Source: Ulota crispa (Eukaryota; Streptophyta; Bryopsida; Orthotrichales; Orthotrichaceae). From it: a stretch of 64,000 nucleotides of DNA. Position numbers and translations under genes: made by a program. The notes beneath the pieces were generated by a model that saw only the letters and a list, made by a program, of their open reading frames with translations, did no database searches and was not told the origin of the DNA. The stretch lies in the NCBI GenBank assembly GCA_963920765.1, contig OY987249.1:13516817-13580816 (forward strand). The letters run 5' to 3'. Of this stretch, positions 25,630-38,295 are shown piece after piece (position 1 is the first letter of the stretch; each line of letters begins with the position of its first letter).

Positions 25630-27367
25630 ATGGCCCCGAAGCCAGTTGGAGCGAGCAGGAACAAGGAGCTTGTCCGGGGCATCGGACGCAACGGCAGGTC
25701 CAAGACGTACCACAAGCGCGGCTTGTGGGCCATCAAGGCCAAGAATGGCGGCACCTTCCCCACACACCAGAAGGCTGCCGTCGCCGAGGCTCCAGCCGTC
25801 CGTGCTCCCAAGTTTTACCCCGCCGATGATGTCAAGAAGCCCTTGCACAAGAACAAGGTCATCAACGCGCCCAAGCTCCGGTACGTCTCGGTTTTTTAGG
25901 TTCTATTATGTCTACTCTACTCGTCTCTGTTACAGTATCGTTCCCGTACAAGTATGGAGCATCGCTTATTAAAACCGTGATTTGTCCTAGAACGTACTGT
26001 TACCAGAGTTTTGAGGTTTAATGTAGCAGAATTACTTGCTGTGCACTTTCGGATGTAAATGTTGGTCTTTAGGGTTTCGTTCAGGTTATGCTGCTTTTCT
26101 CTGTTTCAATTTAATTCACCAAATTTTATAGAGTTGCATTGCATTAGAATGCATTTTGACCTAAGAATTTACCATTGTCAGGGTTTTGGAGTTTGCTAGT
26201 AGATTTGCCTAATTTCGGTTTCTGGATGTCTTTGCTGCGGGTTCGAAGTTTGAAGGAATAATTTTTGCGTGCGACTGTATATGGCGCTGGTTTAGGTGGC
26301 TTTTGAGGCAAACTGCAATCATATTAATTTTGGAGTGTATGGGATGTGCAGGTCAAGCATCACTCCAGGAACTGTTCTGATTTTGTTGGCTGGTCACTTC
26401 AAGGGCAAGCGTGTTGTGTTCCTGAAGCAGTTGGAATCCGGCCTTCTATTGGTTACTGGTCAGTATTTTTCTCTATCTATTTTGTGCACCAAGTTTTATT
26501 AGTATCTTAAATACCGTGGTTATAATGTTTATGGCGATCAAGGACTCGTCACTCTTACGGTTAACTCTAATAGTTCCCATCTGTTAATTAATCTAAGAGT
26601 TCCTCAGTCATGTTTTGAAGATCTCGGTAAACGTGCTTTGACGATGGTTCTTTTCTCTCTATGCTCAATTGCTCCTTCTCACGAGCGCAGCTCTTCTAGA
26701 AATCTGGACATTAAGACCTAGAAGCAGGAAAACTATGGTATCAAGTATTCGCTGAATTCCTTTCTCGACGTCTTTAAAAAAAATAGCATTTTGTTTTCAC
26801 TGTGCCAAACAACTTAGATTTTAGCTTTTAGTTCTTGGTACTTGACGTAGGATTATTATCTGATGGTTGCACGTTTTTCAGGACCATTCAAGGTGAATGG
26901 CGTCCCATTGAGGAGAGTGAACCAGGCTTACGTTATTGCGACATCAACCAAGATCGATATCTCATCTGCCGATGTTGCTAAGTACGCTGACTCCTACTTC
27001 AAGAGGGAAGTCACCAAGAAGAAGAAGGGAGAGTCTGAGTTTTTTGAAGCTGAGAATGATGTAAGTTCACAATGTGCATATGTCACCAGTTTTGAGTAAA
27101 TTCAAGTTCGAGATTATGGCAGCAGTTGTAGCTCTATGTTTAGATATGACCTTCCAGCATATTGCGTTGTAAGTTCTAACTCGGACTGTGAACCTTTGTA
27201 AAACGCAGAAGGAGGTGGGTACCCTGTCAGAGGAGAAGAAGGAAGACCAGAAGGCTATTGACGCCAAGCTGATTCCTCTTATCGAAGCAGTTCCAGAATT
27301 GAAAACCTACCTGAGTGCCAGGTTTAGTTTGAAGTCTGGTGTCAAGCCACATGAGCTTGTGTTCTGA
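25630..27367 (+). CDS. RPL6: 60S ribosomal protein eL6
   Basis: Exons 25630-25880, 26352-26458, 26882-27060, 27209-27367 join in phase with GT-AG introns to give 231 residues, the normal length of plant eL6. The protein starts [12 protein letters not shown] with a Lys/Arg-rich N-terminus. It then has the family core [20 protein letters not shown], followed by [20 protein letters not shown] and the [13 protein letters not shown] segment. The C-terminus is Lys/Glu-rich and ends KPHELVF. eL6 is a structural protein of the large cytosolic ribosomal subunit. Coding DNA is GC-rich, in contrast to the AT-rich surroundings. The telo-box about 115 bases upstream fits coordinate expression with other translation genes. 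Confidence 0.97.
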
Positions 27368-29418
27368 AAATTTACATTTCTGTGATATCAGTAAAGTGGT
27401 CAAGACTTTATGTCTGTGATTTGATCCATATATTTTCTTCTGTTGGGAGTCTCGTGTGTTACATCTCAAGAATTCCACGAGTGCTTTTGAAGGTCAGGGT
27501 TGACCTCTTTCTGGAATTTTGGGTCTCAATGCCTGCTGCTAAAGTGTTTCCTTTTTGAACGGTTTCATGTCAGTTTACAGCACGTGTTTGTATTAGAAGT
27601 TGCTTCTGCCCATATCATTTACTGTAGATCGTTTTTAGGGTCTTTTGTCGTATGAAGTGCTGGTGGCAATCCGTCTCTTGTTCTATGTTGGTTTGGTTCT
27701 CTGAAATAGGTTTATGGATACTACCTTTATTCCTTGAAATGAGAAGCTTTTCTGGATGAAAGATTCTTTGTAAACTAATTAATGAGAAAATTTGGGGATT
27801 TCCAAGGCGAAGCGAAGGTCGAAGTCTAACTTTAAGCACAGTTAGATCTCAGCTTTAAAGCAGGTCCGACTTTCTAATTGCTATGACTGTCACGTACAGA
27901 AGTTATATTAGCACAATCTGAAGTCATATAACTTAGCCCAGGAATGATATTGATGGCTAAGCTTTTGAACAACTTTAGAATAGTGCTTATTTATGATAAC
28001 ACAACAGCTTTCACCTAATCCTGGCTACTTTGGGAATTGCTTGCCTTGTGTATGTTTGTAAACTGTAGCTCCTTGTTCTTGATCTGAATGCAATTTAAAC
28101 TATAGAGATCATATTTTTTGAATAGACCAGCTAACAAATGAAGGTCATGAATTCTAGTATCTATTGATAAGTCGGAAAATTCTAAAAATTGAATGTTTAT
28201 TGTTGATTGATTTTTATTTTTACTGCCACAATCTCCAAATTTTCTAATCATAGAGTGGTACGGAAATTTGGTTTACACTATGATATTCTGCACCAAAACA
28301 CAGACCTGCAATGAACATTTTAAAATCTGAAAATTTTATGACCTATAAAAAGGAGTTAATTGCTTTTTGAAAAAATAAAAAATAAAAGAATGAAAAACCT
28401 TGACATGTAACCAAGCGGTTGTAGGCTCGGGGTTTAGGGGATAACCAAACAAGTTTCTCTTTTAACTGTAATTTTCTATTAATGCTGCTTAATTATTTGA
28501 TTATTTGGTCACATACAGGTTTTTTGGTTCAAGAAAGTGCTCAAATAACATATGCAAAATAATAACATATCAGTGTCCAATTGACAAAATTTTCAAACTC
28601 ATGTGCAAATATCAGTGTCCTAATGCAACGAGGTTCTGTCTATTTATTGGAGATATTCTTTGACACCAACATGCCCAAGCTGGTGTCGACAAAACTTTAT
28701 AGTTATAAATGTTCTTACAAAATAATTTTGCATACTTTTAATTATCTATGCATTTTACCTACAATTTTCTTGGAATGAAATAATACTTGTGATACTTGTG
28801 GTTTATATAATCAAAATTTTGATCATGGAGCAAGTTGTGGAATCTAATTTTGACATTGTTCTAGCGCTTGGAAAATGATGAGCTTAGAATGCATTGAATC
28901 TTGGGGAAATAAAGCCTATAAATATATATTGCTTATTTCCTTAAATCTCATTATGTTATTTGCATGATACAAAGCAAGAATAGAGGCAAAAGGATGTTGC
29001 TAGCACAAGTGTTTGTTAATGCACTTTGTTTGTGCAACAAGATGACTTGTTCTAGTGGGTTTGATGAAGGATTTAGAAATGTGGATATTGCAATGATTGA
29101 GAGAGGAGAGTGCGGATTAACTTCAAATATAACTAGATTTGCTAGCAAACAACCACAATTCACTTGTAACTTATTAATACTTGCAACATTTTGGAAAAGT
29201 TTAATTTGAATGTGAAAATTAAGATCTAAGTTTTGTGCAACTTTGCTTTCTATCAAGAAGCATTTAAGATGTTAAACATGTTCTATATTTGAATGTGAGA
29301 TTTAATTTAAGTCTTGTGCAACTTGGTTTCTCATGCAAACACACAAGATTTGAATGTGAGAATTTAGATTTGAGATTCAAGCAACTTAGTTTTTCATTAT
29401 ATCTCTCACAATTTGCAC
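27368..29418. other. 3' flank of eL6 and gene-free AT-rich DNA
   Basis: The first ~450 bases are probably 3' UTR. Around 29205-29400 three degenerate copies of a 60-80-bp unit beginning TTTGAATGTGA and containing GTGCAACTT lie in tandem. No gene, RNA or clear element ends were found elsewhere. Confidence 0.5.
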
Positions 29419-29422
29419 TTAA

Positions 29423-29482
29423 CCCTTAAACGTTGAGGTAGACGTTTTGCGTCTGCCGGGAATACACTTGGTCCTTTAGGGG
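29423..29482. mobile_element. Very short (60-bp) TTAA-flanked element
   Basis: TTAA at 29419-29422 and 29483-29486. Ends are CCCTTAAACG and GGTCCTTTAGGGG. It is essentially two termini with almost nothing between. Confidence 0.65.
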
Positions 29483-29967
29483 TTAAAGGACAACACAAGC
29501 AATAGCGTTGGTGTTGCCAAAACATGGATTGATTGTGAAGCATTGGACAATCTATCTAAAAGATTTGTACTCTTCCATGTGTTGATGGGTCATTAGCAAG
29601 AAAAATAACATCAAAAGTAGCTATGACCACACAACTAAATTTAAAAACGTCCAATTGTATCTATTTCACGCAGTGTAACAAGCTCAAAGATTACATTGCT
29701 TACACATGCATCTTCTGCCCAACTCCCCTTTCAATCTGCTTCTTTTTTGTTCTCACATTGTTAATGTACGATTACAACTCTTTCGTTTGAAAATATCTCC
29801 ATTAGAATCACATTGCTTGCACTCTTAAGCATTCCTATACACAAGCTTTATTAGAATCCTAAAAAAAACAAAGTGTAATCAAGCATAAATCTATCTATTT
29901 GTCTACTTTAAAACCCATAATCATAACAAATTATAAAATATTAACCAAAGAGGACAATTTAGCTTAA

Positions 29968-30821
29968 CCCTTAAAAGATCAAGTCCTTTTTTTTTGTGAA
30001 CTACAAACTGCCACTTTTGGGAGAATGAGAAAAATAGTTCTTTTGGAAATTCAACCATAGGATCTTGACCTAGACCATGGGAGGTACTTGTGCAAAAAAA
30101 AAAAATCAGCTCATTTTTGATGGTGAAGAGTGAGATTTCAAAATTTGAAGTGAAGAAACAAAGCTTTTTTTCTATGATGCCCAAAAATTTCATAAGCCTT
30201 TGACCACTTTTATAGCAAAAAATTGCCTTACACAAAGTTGAAGTTTATTTTATCCATGTAGAAGACCAAGTAAGGTATGTGTGGAAGAAATTTCAAATGA
30301 ATTGGAGGTGTAAAACACACTTCAAAAAATCTTTGAATGCCAAAAGGTCCTAAAATTTGCAAGTACACTAGGCACAATTGGATGATTTATTTAAAATTCA
30401 GACATTTGAATCACATTAATCTAAACTGTGAGAGGCAAGAGCTATGAGTCCACTACAATTTGGAAAAAATAAAATAAAAATAAAAATACGCAAACTGCAC
30501 AAAAAATTAAAGTACTAAATTTTACAAGGGGCAAAAGGAATGGAGGGTTGAGAGTTCCCCAAGAAGGGCTCCTTCTACTCCACTCCCCTTTGCCCAAGTG
30601 TCCACACCTTGTGCCTAGAAGGGCTGACCTTCTTTGGAGCCAACACCCACTTACAAAGGAGAGGCCATGCACAAACTGCCCCTCCTTCCTTAGTTTTGAT
30701 AAATTCTTGCATAACTCCTTTGTTAAATGTTGGAATGGAGAAAATATTAGACGTCCACCTAGACCTTTGACCAAAATCCCATTTGTCTCCTAAGGTGGCA
30801 ATGGTCTTTACTCTTTAGGGG
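29968..30821. mobile_element. TTAA-flanked (piggyBac-like) MITE, 854 bp
   Basis: TTAA at 29964-29967 and 30822-30825. Ends are CCCTTAAAAGATC and CTCTTTAGGGG. The interior, including a CT-rich block at 30540-30700, has no transposase. Confidence 0.6.
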
Positions 30822-31216
30822 TTAAAAATTGACACCAACATCAATTGGATAATGTCTCAAGTAAGGTCTCTAATTGAGTTTTTGCCTTTGCAAGTTATAC
30901 TAAATAAACTTGTTTGCGCCATTGTTTACTTGGGCTTTACCTTTGTTCCTAGTGATGGATGTTGTTGTATTGTATAGGCTCTCATGTGTTGTATACAGAT
31001 GAGGTATTTGGGTAGCACATGAATTCTATTGGAGTTGTAAATTTTAAGCCAAGTCATAAACATACAACTGGTCAACTAGGATTTCTTGGGGAACTTTTGA
31101 CATTTGTCATTTGAAGTACTAAATGGTCTTTGTGTGAATGCAAACAACATTTTTGGTAAGCAACATCCTTTAGGGGTACATAAAAATTACCCGACACTTT
31201 GAGTTGGTTATAAAAA

Positions 31217-32005
31217 GGGGAAATTACAAAATGAGTAACAAAAATGAAAGAAATTACAATTTGGGTAATGGTTTGAAAGTAATTATAATTTGGGTAACAA
31301 AATTTGATAACTTGAATGGATTCTGCAACTATTGAAGGCGCAAGTCGTTGAAGCCGATATCAACGCCATTGTCAACTCGTCATTGGTCATGATTCTTGTT
31401 CTCTCAGTCGCAATCAGTTGCAACCCTTGCTTGCACCTAGTAGCCAATGTTTGCCAAACAATTGTAGATTGTACACTATCAAGGAACATTCACTTACCAT
31501 TTGCTCACAAGTACAACTTCAGAAACTTCAACCTCACATGCTCACCGGCCGCGTCTCACTCATGGATTTGCATTGCGCAGCGTCTAATTGATATACAACC
31601 GCTACTTATGAATCAACTTGTGTTGGAAGATGGTGCGCAATGCACATCCATGAGAGACGCAACTAGTGAGCGTGTGAAGTTGACCCGGTGGTTGAATTTC
31701 TGAAGTTGTACTTGTGAGCAAATGGTAAGTGATTGTTCCTTGATAATGTACAATTTACAATTGTTTGGCAAACATTGGCTACTAGGTGCAAGCAAGGGTT
31801 GCAACTGATTGCGACTGAGAGAACAAGAATCATGACCAATGACAAGTTGACAATGGCGTCGATACCGGCTTCAACGATTTGCACCTTCAATAGTTGCAGA
31901 ATCCATTCAAGTTATCGAATTTTGTTACCCAAATTGTAATTACTTTCAAACCATTACCCAAATTGTAATTTCTTTCATTTTTGTTACTCATTTTGTAATT
32001 TCCTC
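31217..32005. mobile_element. Foldback Mutator-like MITE, 789 bp
   Basis: Two arms of about 366 bp form a near-perfect inverted repeat around a ~46-bp spacer at 31583-31628. The ends are GGGGAAATTAC and GAGGAAATTAC in reverse. A perfect 9-bp duplication TTATAAAAA flanks it (31208-31216, 32006-32014), the hallmark of Mutator-like elements. Frames in both arms are mirror images of each other, not genes. Confidence 0.85.
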
Positions 32006-32014
32006 TTATAAAAA

Positions 32015-32975
32015 TGAAGCACAAATTACTGATGCTGATAGAAATAAGGGGGTTTGCCGGCGAAGCTGGAGCCTGGTCCGGTTACATTGCCGAATTCTCT
32101 CCAAACGCTGCTTTCTAGCCGGGTTTTTTCGTATCACATAATTTGGGTAGATCAAAAGGCGATCCTTGCTAAAGTGACAAAGCTAATTTCATCCATGGTC
32201 ATGTATGCCATATGCAAAATATGTATGAAATTCATTTCTTCATAATAAATAATCCTCATTCATCCAAATAGAGCGATATCATTTCACGATTAGGCCATTA
32301 GGGAGCAAATCAGCGATTTCAACCGCCCAAAAGGAAGAATATATCGCTAAATACGCTCTTCAAAAAATCCTACTGCTTCTCAACGCAAATTTCGCGCAAA
32401 ATATAAACCCTGCTTTCTAGTGGCCTGTAATCCGGCATTACCCGTTTCCCACCAGTTTTTCAAGTGCCTACACCACATATTCCCAATGATTACTCCAATA
32501 CTTTTTTTGAAAACTTGGACGATTTTCTTCCTGTAGTTTCAAAGTTCAAGCGGTTTTTCATTCGCATTTCCACCGGCTAGCAAATACGCAAAGTCGCAAA
32601 CCACCGGTGACCGGTTCTCCCCGAACAGGCGAACATGGAGTCGGCGTTCGGCGATCACCGTGCTGCAACAAGATGAGTCGGTAGAGTTGACAATGCAACA
32701 CTCGTGAGCTACACTGCTACAGGGTATTACAACAAAAAGGACCACGGACACTCCCACAATCACCGCATGCCGCCGAGCCGATCCGATTTGAGTGCCGTCG
32801 CGGTAGCGTCTCCGCACGCTCTCCGCGCGCTGGTTTTCGAACGCTTGACTTCACGAATTGTGTCGTCACTGACCATCTTCCTCATTGCCAGCAACAGTCG
32901 CGGTCGTGTAGAAGCAGAGGCACCCAAGGATTGCAGGACTGGTTTAATTTCAGAGCCCTGGGTACGTAGAGCAAG
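32015..32975 (+). other. Upstream region of the secreted Pro-rich protein gene
   Basis: Base composition rises in GC toward 32976. It holds the probable promoter and leader. No other gene or repeat was recognised. Confidence 0.4.
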
Positions 32976-33827
32976 ATGGCGCCGATGCGGGGAACGACGG
33001 TGGCGTTCGTCCTCGTTCTCGCAGCAGTCGTGGATCTCGCATCCGGAACGATTCGAGACGGGCTCCCGCGCCCCGACGGCTACCCCGACGTCCCCACCGA
33101 AGACTACGGCCCCACGCCTCCCTGCCTCGACGCCAACGGCGTGCAGGCGACGTGCGACTGGTATGGATTCTCCCACAACTTATACCCGGTCGAGGGCGCG
33201 GAATGCAACTCCGTCATGCGCCAGTTTCTCTCCAACACCACCCTCTTCCCCCCGGGCAAGTTGACGCCGTACATGTACTACTTGAACACCAACTTTGTCT
33301 TCGACCCCGCCACGAACGGCTCCTACTGCTTGTATGGCTGCTTCGATCTCAGCAACACCGCTGCTGCCGCTCCTTCTCCGCTGGCATTGTCTCCCTCTCC
33401 GATCCAGTTGGCTCCTCCTCCTTTGGCGGAATTCTCAGCCCCTCCCCCGGTTGCGGTCGCTCCGTCTCCTTTGGAGCTGTCATCGCCATCCCCGGCTGTA
33501 GTGTTGGCTCCTACGCCTGAGTTCTCACCGCCGCCCCCGGCTACATTGTTCACCCCTCCTGCTGCTGCATCGACGCCGCCAAGCCCTGCCGTTGCTACAC
33601 CGCCGAGCCCTGCTGTTGCCACTCCGCTGAGTCCTCCCGTAGTTATATCGCCAAGTCCTGCTGTTGCTACACCGCCGAGCGCTCCCGTTGCGACACCGCC
33701 CGTGGCCTCGCCGCCTGATGCGGTCCAGGCCAACTTGAACGGCGCTGGATTGTTGCGGCCATCGGGATTCCTGTCGTTAGTTCTCTCCGCTGCTCTGCTC
33801 TCCCTCGTCGGCCTTACTGCTTTCTAA
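32976..33827 (+). CDS. Secreted, probably GPI-anchored Pro/Ala/Ser-rich (AGP-like) protein
   Basis: A single 283-residue frame. Residues 1-24 form a signal peptide (hydrophobic AFVLVLAAVV, cleavage likely after ASG). Residues 25-130 are a compact region with five Cys (50, 60, 77, 118, 122) and N-glycosylation sites at 87 (NTT) and 114 (NGS); I do not recognise this domain. Residues 131-250 are repetitive Ala/Ser-Pro and Pro-Pro motifs (APSP, TPPS, SPPP), the kind that become hydroxylated and arabinosylated in plant arabinogalactan proteins. The last ~20 residues are hydrophobic after a small-residue stretch, as in GPI-attachment signals. A cell-surface or wall-associated role is inferred. Codons are strongly GC-ending. 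The single exon and high GC stand out from the AT-rich flanks. Confidence 0.8.
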   Translation: MAPMRGTTVAFVLVLAAVVDLASGTIRDGLPRPDGYPDVPTEDYGPTPPCLDANGVQATCDWYGFSHNLYPVEGAECNSVMRQFLSNTTLFPPGKLTPYMYYLNTNFVFDPATNGSYCLYGCFDLSNTAAAAPSPLALSPSPIQLAPPPLAEFSAPPPVAVAPSPLELSSPSPAVVLAPTPEFSPPPPATLFTPPAAASTPPSPAVATPPSPAVATPLSPPVVISPSPAVATPPSAPVATPPVASPPDAVQANLNGAGLLRPSGFLSLVLSAALLSLVGLTAF

Positions 33828-34599
33828 GCTTAGGTCGTTTCGCTTCGGCTTTTTAGATCACTAGCTTCTCGCCACATTGGCCTTGAACACGCTTTCTAGA
33901 TTGGTCAGCTATGTCAGTGCTGAAACTCACAGCTTGAGATGATGAGATCCTTTTGAATGAGCAGTGAACTGACTCTGCAAGTCTGCATGCACTGGTGTCG
34001 GGGTTCAGACATTCCCTGAACCCTAAACCGTTGCTGGAAAAGAGTTGGCTGATTGTCTAGAAAAGCACAGTAGTTTTAAGATCATATTGAAAGCATGGGG
34101 ATATATGTGTATATGACGGTTTGCATTAGTGCATAATGAGGTTTTTATTTTTTAGCTCGGGTGGTGGTAGTAGTAGTTAGTAGTATTTGCAGCTTGAGAT
34201 CCAAATGCTCGGGTTGAAGTATCAGGTGACTGCTTTGGAATTGCCACTTTGGCATGTAAGCTGCTTTTTTCTCTGGAAGGAGGAAATACGTTGAAGACCT
34301 TTTTTTTAGTGGTAAAAGCTACAGGGTTTGATAGTGAGCGCAATTCAGAGCGCTAGATATATTCATATGTTCTACTGACATTTTTAAATCTCTTCATTGT
34401 ACTAGTACAAATTTTCGTATACGGGCCAGCGTTGTGAATATCTGCCAATATAAGAAATCTGAATTTTTGTGTTTTGTAGACTGATCAAATAGTGACGGTG
34501 TTGAGAATCTGTTGTTGTAAACCGAGTTGTTTTATTTTTTGTTTATATTGGATGGTTTTGGTTTTGAAGACTCTGTTCGTGAGATGTGTGTACACATGC
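33828..34599. other. 3' flank of the secreted-protein gene
   Basis: Probable 3' UTR in the first few hundred bases. No gene or repeat end recognised. Confidence 0.45.
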
Positions 34600-34719
34600 A
34601 ACGCCATATTCATTAAATTGGGAAAACCAGATTCCCAAGTTGTACCCTAATGGTCGGTTTAAGTTGGTCAACTTAAACCCAAAATGTTACAAAATTCCCA
34701 ATTTAATGAATATGGTGTT
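34600..34719. mobile_element. 4-bp-TSD MITE, short copy (120 bp)
   Basis: Inverted ends AACGCCATATTCATTAAATT and AACACCATATTCATTAAATT are flanked by ATGC (34596-34599, 34720-34723). The family is defined by its TIR and 4-bp duplications (see 34796, 35112, 46856, 55278). Confidence 0.75.
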
Positions 34720-34795
34720 ATGCATAAAATTTTAAGATAAAACAAGGATTTCAAGTTATTATAGAAATGAAACAATGGTGTAAAATGTTCTTACT

Positions 34796-35052
34796 AATGT
34801 CATATTTGTTAAATTGGGAAAGAAAGTACATTTTGGGACTTTTGAAGAATTAAGGTGGTCACCTTTCTCTGAGCTCCAGCATTCATTTTGGTACACGTGC
34901 CCTCACTTGAGAGGAGGAATTTGTGAGGGAAAAAATCTTAGTGACTCAAACTAAATTTGATACCTTTGAATCTAGTTTAAGGTGACTTTTTGGGTTTAAG
35001 GCAGAGTACAAAATGGTACCTCCGTTTTTCCCAATTTAACAAATATGGCATT
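34796..35052. mobile_element. 4-bp-TSD MITE, 257 bp (uninterrupted copy)
   Basis: Ends AATGTCATATTTGTTAAATT and AATGCCATATTTGTTAAATT, flanked by TACT (34792-34795, 35053-35056). Its intact TTAA sites at 34977-34980 and 34996-34999 are the empty-site partners of the two insertions in the copy at 55278-56177. Confidence 0.8.
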
Positions 35053-35111
35053 TACTACAATTTTTGGTACCATTGGGTAAGATGGGTGAGAAGGGTGCAA
35101 CAAGTGCTTCA

Positions 35112-35367
35112 AACTCCATATTCTTTAAATTGGGAAACGCGGTTCCCAAATTGAAGTTCACCTTAAACCCAAAAAGTTCCCGTAAACTAGATTCAAAGGT
35201 ATCAGATTCTATTTGAGCCACTAAGAGTTTTTCCCTTGCAAATTCCTCCTCTCAGGTGAGGGCAGGTGTACCAAAAAAAATGTTGCTTAAACCTAGAGTT
35301 GGGTTTAAGGTGATCACCTTAAACCTTCAAATTTGAACATAGTTCTCAAATTAATGAATATGGCATT
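35112..35367. mobile_element. 4-bp-TSD MITE, 256 bp, opposite orientation
   Basis: Flanked by TTCA (35108-35111, 35368-35371), ends AACTCCATATTC and GAATATGGCATT. The interior is the reverse complement of the copy at 34796. Confidence 0.8.
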
Positions 35368-35371
35368 TTCA

Positions 35372-38295
35372 TTGTTTGACAAGGGGTTGTGCATTGATTC
35401 TTCAGGTCCTGAAAACACTTTTGAGGGTTCTTTACTAGATTGTTTCACTATGCTAAGGTTGTCAGCAAATGTGAGAGAAAGAAACTTATTTTGAAGGAGT
35501 GGGTTCTTTTGATTTTATGGATGTTAACCCTTTAAAGACCACACACATTTTCACAAAAGCCACTAGAAACAGGGGCATTAGATTAAATTTAGATGTGTAA
35601 TTGAATTAAATGTAGACCCAATTTGAATAATTCAACCATACAAATGCAAAGAACACCTTGTTAATTGTAAAGTATCAAGCTTTCAACAAGATCTACTATT
35701 GGAGGTGAAATATTATAATGAAAAATCTCTAATTTTCATGCTTGTGTGGTTTTGGATCTCATTGCTTCATACAAGTTTTGCATAAGAAGAGCCTTATATT
35801 TCTAACCAAGTAAGGTTATGGAAAATCCAATTGGTGAAAACAATCAAGAATTGGCCTTAAATGTAGGAAGAAATATTTTAAAAACAAATTGATAGCACCA
35901 TTTCAATAGATCTTCAAACACTACAATTACACTACTACCATATAGAGAAACAATACAAGCATATTTCTCTAGCAATTTGAAATTTTTAGGGTTGCACAAT
36001 TGAAATGTGACATTCTTCTTGGATGTTTGACATATTGCGTTCTTGCTTTGATCCATCTTTGACCAAATATGGATACATACTTTGAGGCCATGTTGTATAA
36101 ACACCATTATTTATGAACTTATATACCCAATTCCATTGTTGTTTTTTTTGGTTGGATGCAAAATTTTGAGCATAACATTTAGTAGCCTCAAGAGAGGCTA
36201 CCTTTTCCTCTCTTTAGGTATCATCCATGAACATTTTGACAATTTTTTTTTTTGCTTTTTTCTTTCTTTCTAACATGGATGGGCCCCCACATTGACGTAT
36301 ATGCACTAAACTGAGCCTCTATTTTATAAACTTTGACAAATTTAGCCAAATGTTCCCATAACTAAAGAATGATGTGGAATATTTCCACACCATTCTGTTG
36401 GAGGGAGGGCAGCTTTTGCTAGTGCTACTGAATGTTGTGTGATCACAAGCATTCTTCAAGACCAAATTCCAAATTATTGAGCAATTTTACTCTATATAGG
36501 CCAAGAACCACTCTCCTAAACCAAAATATGATTGGTGGTCTCCAAAGGGTTGAGAGGCAATTCATAGTACGTCCCATGTCCCGTCTTTACAAGTCCCACC
36601 TCAACAGAAGATAATTATCAACTTAGTGAAATTAAGACCAAAAAAGAGTAATAAAAATAGCCATGATGAATATTTATACAAAAATATTGGTGAGATTTGG
36701 GTTGAAAATGGGGTTGATCAACATGATAACTCCAAACTGTGACTGGAGTTGGAACATAGTGTGAACAAGATTGCCTTGCCTAATTTTTGCGGAGGCTCAC
36801 TTGCTGTTTGTCTCTCTCGCTTCCTTTTCCACTCCACCTTTCCCTCCCTTTTCCTCTCCGTACCTCCCAAGTTTCCAATGACATTTCACCCACCTTTTGA
36901 ATTTGGCTTCCTCTCCCTCCCCCTCAAATTTCTTATGGCTTTGACCCTACCTTTCCCTATCTTTTCCTCTCCCTCTCCCTTCAACCTTGCCTTCTCCTTT
37001 ACTTCTCCCCACTCTTGGGAGACACTAGCAAAAAAGCATAGAAACTACGTGCAAAAAAATAAAATATAGGGCCTAATATATTAATTTTGAGTAAATTTTA
37101 TAAGAAAATTACATATGATGTAGTGTGTTCTAGTAGTGAAAAACATGATTATACATAATTTATGGAAGACAAAAGATGATATAATTATGTAAGTTGTAAA
37201 TGTAAAATAGCATAGAGAAAAAGAGTGTCATGTTCTCATCCTTGATTGTGTTCTTCAATGCAAATTGTATTTATTATAAAATAATAGATGTTTCCAACGT
37301 TGTTGCATATTTATATAGTACCCCAAAAAGGTACATGTCATACGCATTTTAATCTTTTTTCACAATCAATATGATCCAATATAAATTGATAGTTTCAACC
37401 CCTAAATGAAAAAGTTGTGAATTTTGAATTAATATAATTTAGAGCAAAGCACATGTAGATGTGTAATTGGATTGCTTTTAATGCAATTAAACATACTAAA
37501 GCATTGGAGTGAATGGTTATAACATTATATGTTACTTATGTCTTAGCATGTGGATTTACAATTTAGTTGAACACCTAAACTATATAATTTTGGTTTTGTA
37601 AGCCCCACTATTTAAGTTGTAAATGAATTCTCATCAAAAAAGTTGTACACATACTTACTCAAGTAGAGGTCTAGTTATTGCATTAGAAAGTTAGTAGTTT
37701 GCCATAATATTTTCTATGTGTATGTCTTAAAACACCAAATATTATAGCTTCTTTTGGACCTCATGATTTGCCAAAAGATAAAAAAAAGATTCGTAGAAAA
37801 ATATCCATAAATTCTTTTGAGGCTTAGAGTATAACACCATACTCAAATGCATAAACAAATACTTGTAGAATAAAGGCACTACATGAACTACAGTACACAC
37901 AAGCTATTTGTGTTTATTATAAAACCTCAATAAAAAATATTAATATATTTTCATTTTCACACATTTTAACCAATATGGTGGAAATTTTAAATGTGAACAA
38001 ATCTATTCCTAACGAATTGTATGGCATAACAAGCACCATAAAGGGGATTTGTCACGACTTAATTTGTCATAATTGGAGCAGAAATATATTTTGTAATAGA
38101 ACTAACTAGAAAAGAGGAAGTGAAAATATTTTCATTTGTATAGGAAAACCGTCAAAGAGGAAAATTCAAAGGTTGTATTGCACCTAAAAATGAATTATGT
38201 GATAAATTAAGTAAAACACAAATGAACACCTTGAACCATATCTTGAAACATGCGAGTGATTTAATTTCATATTCATAATTATAAACTCAATAATA
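35372..38295. other. Gene-free AT-rich interval
   Basis: A lone TTAA-type end (TTAACCCTTTAAAGACC at 35524) has no visible partner. A CT-rich tract at 36795-37010 is low-complexity DNA related in reverse to the GA-rich units near 1200 and 2000. Nothing else could be supported. Confidence 0.45.

Noticed and set aside
25510-25972. Several frames over the first eL6 exon
   Set aside because: Other phases of a GC-rich exon; eL6 identity fixes the true frame.
31283-31939. Two similar 68-residue frames on opposite strands
   Set aside because: They are the same sequence in the two arms of a foldback element, not a duplicated gene.
32704-33264. 186-codon plus-strand frame overlapping the secreted-protein gene, and antisense frames at 32760-33733
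   Set aside because: They result from high GC; the 32976 frame alone has a signal peptide, ordered domains and a GPI-like end.
36749-37069. 106-codon frame rich in Phe, Pro, Ser and Leu
   Set aside because: It is translation of a CT-rich low-complexity tract.
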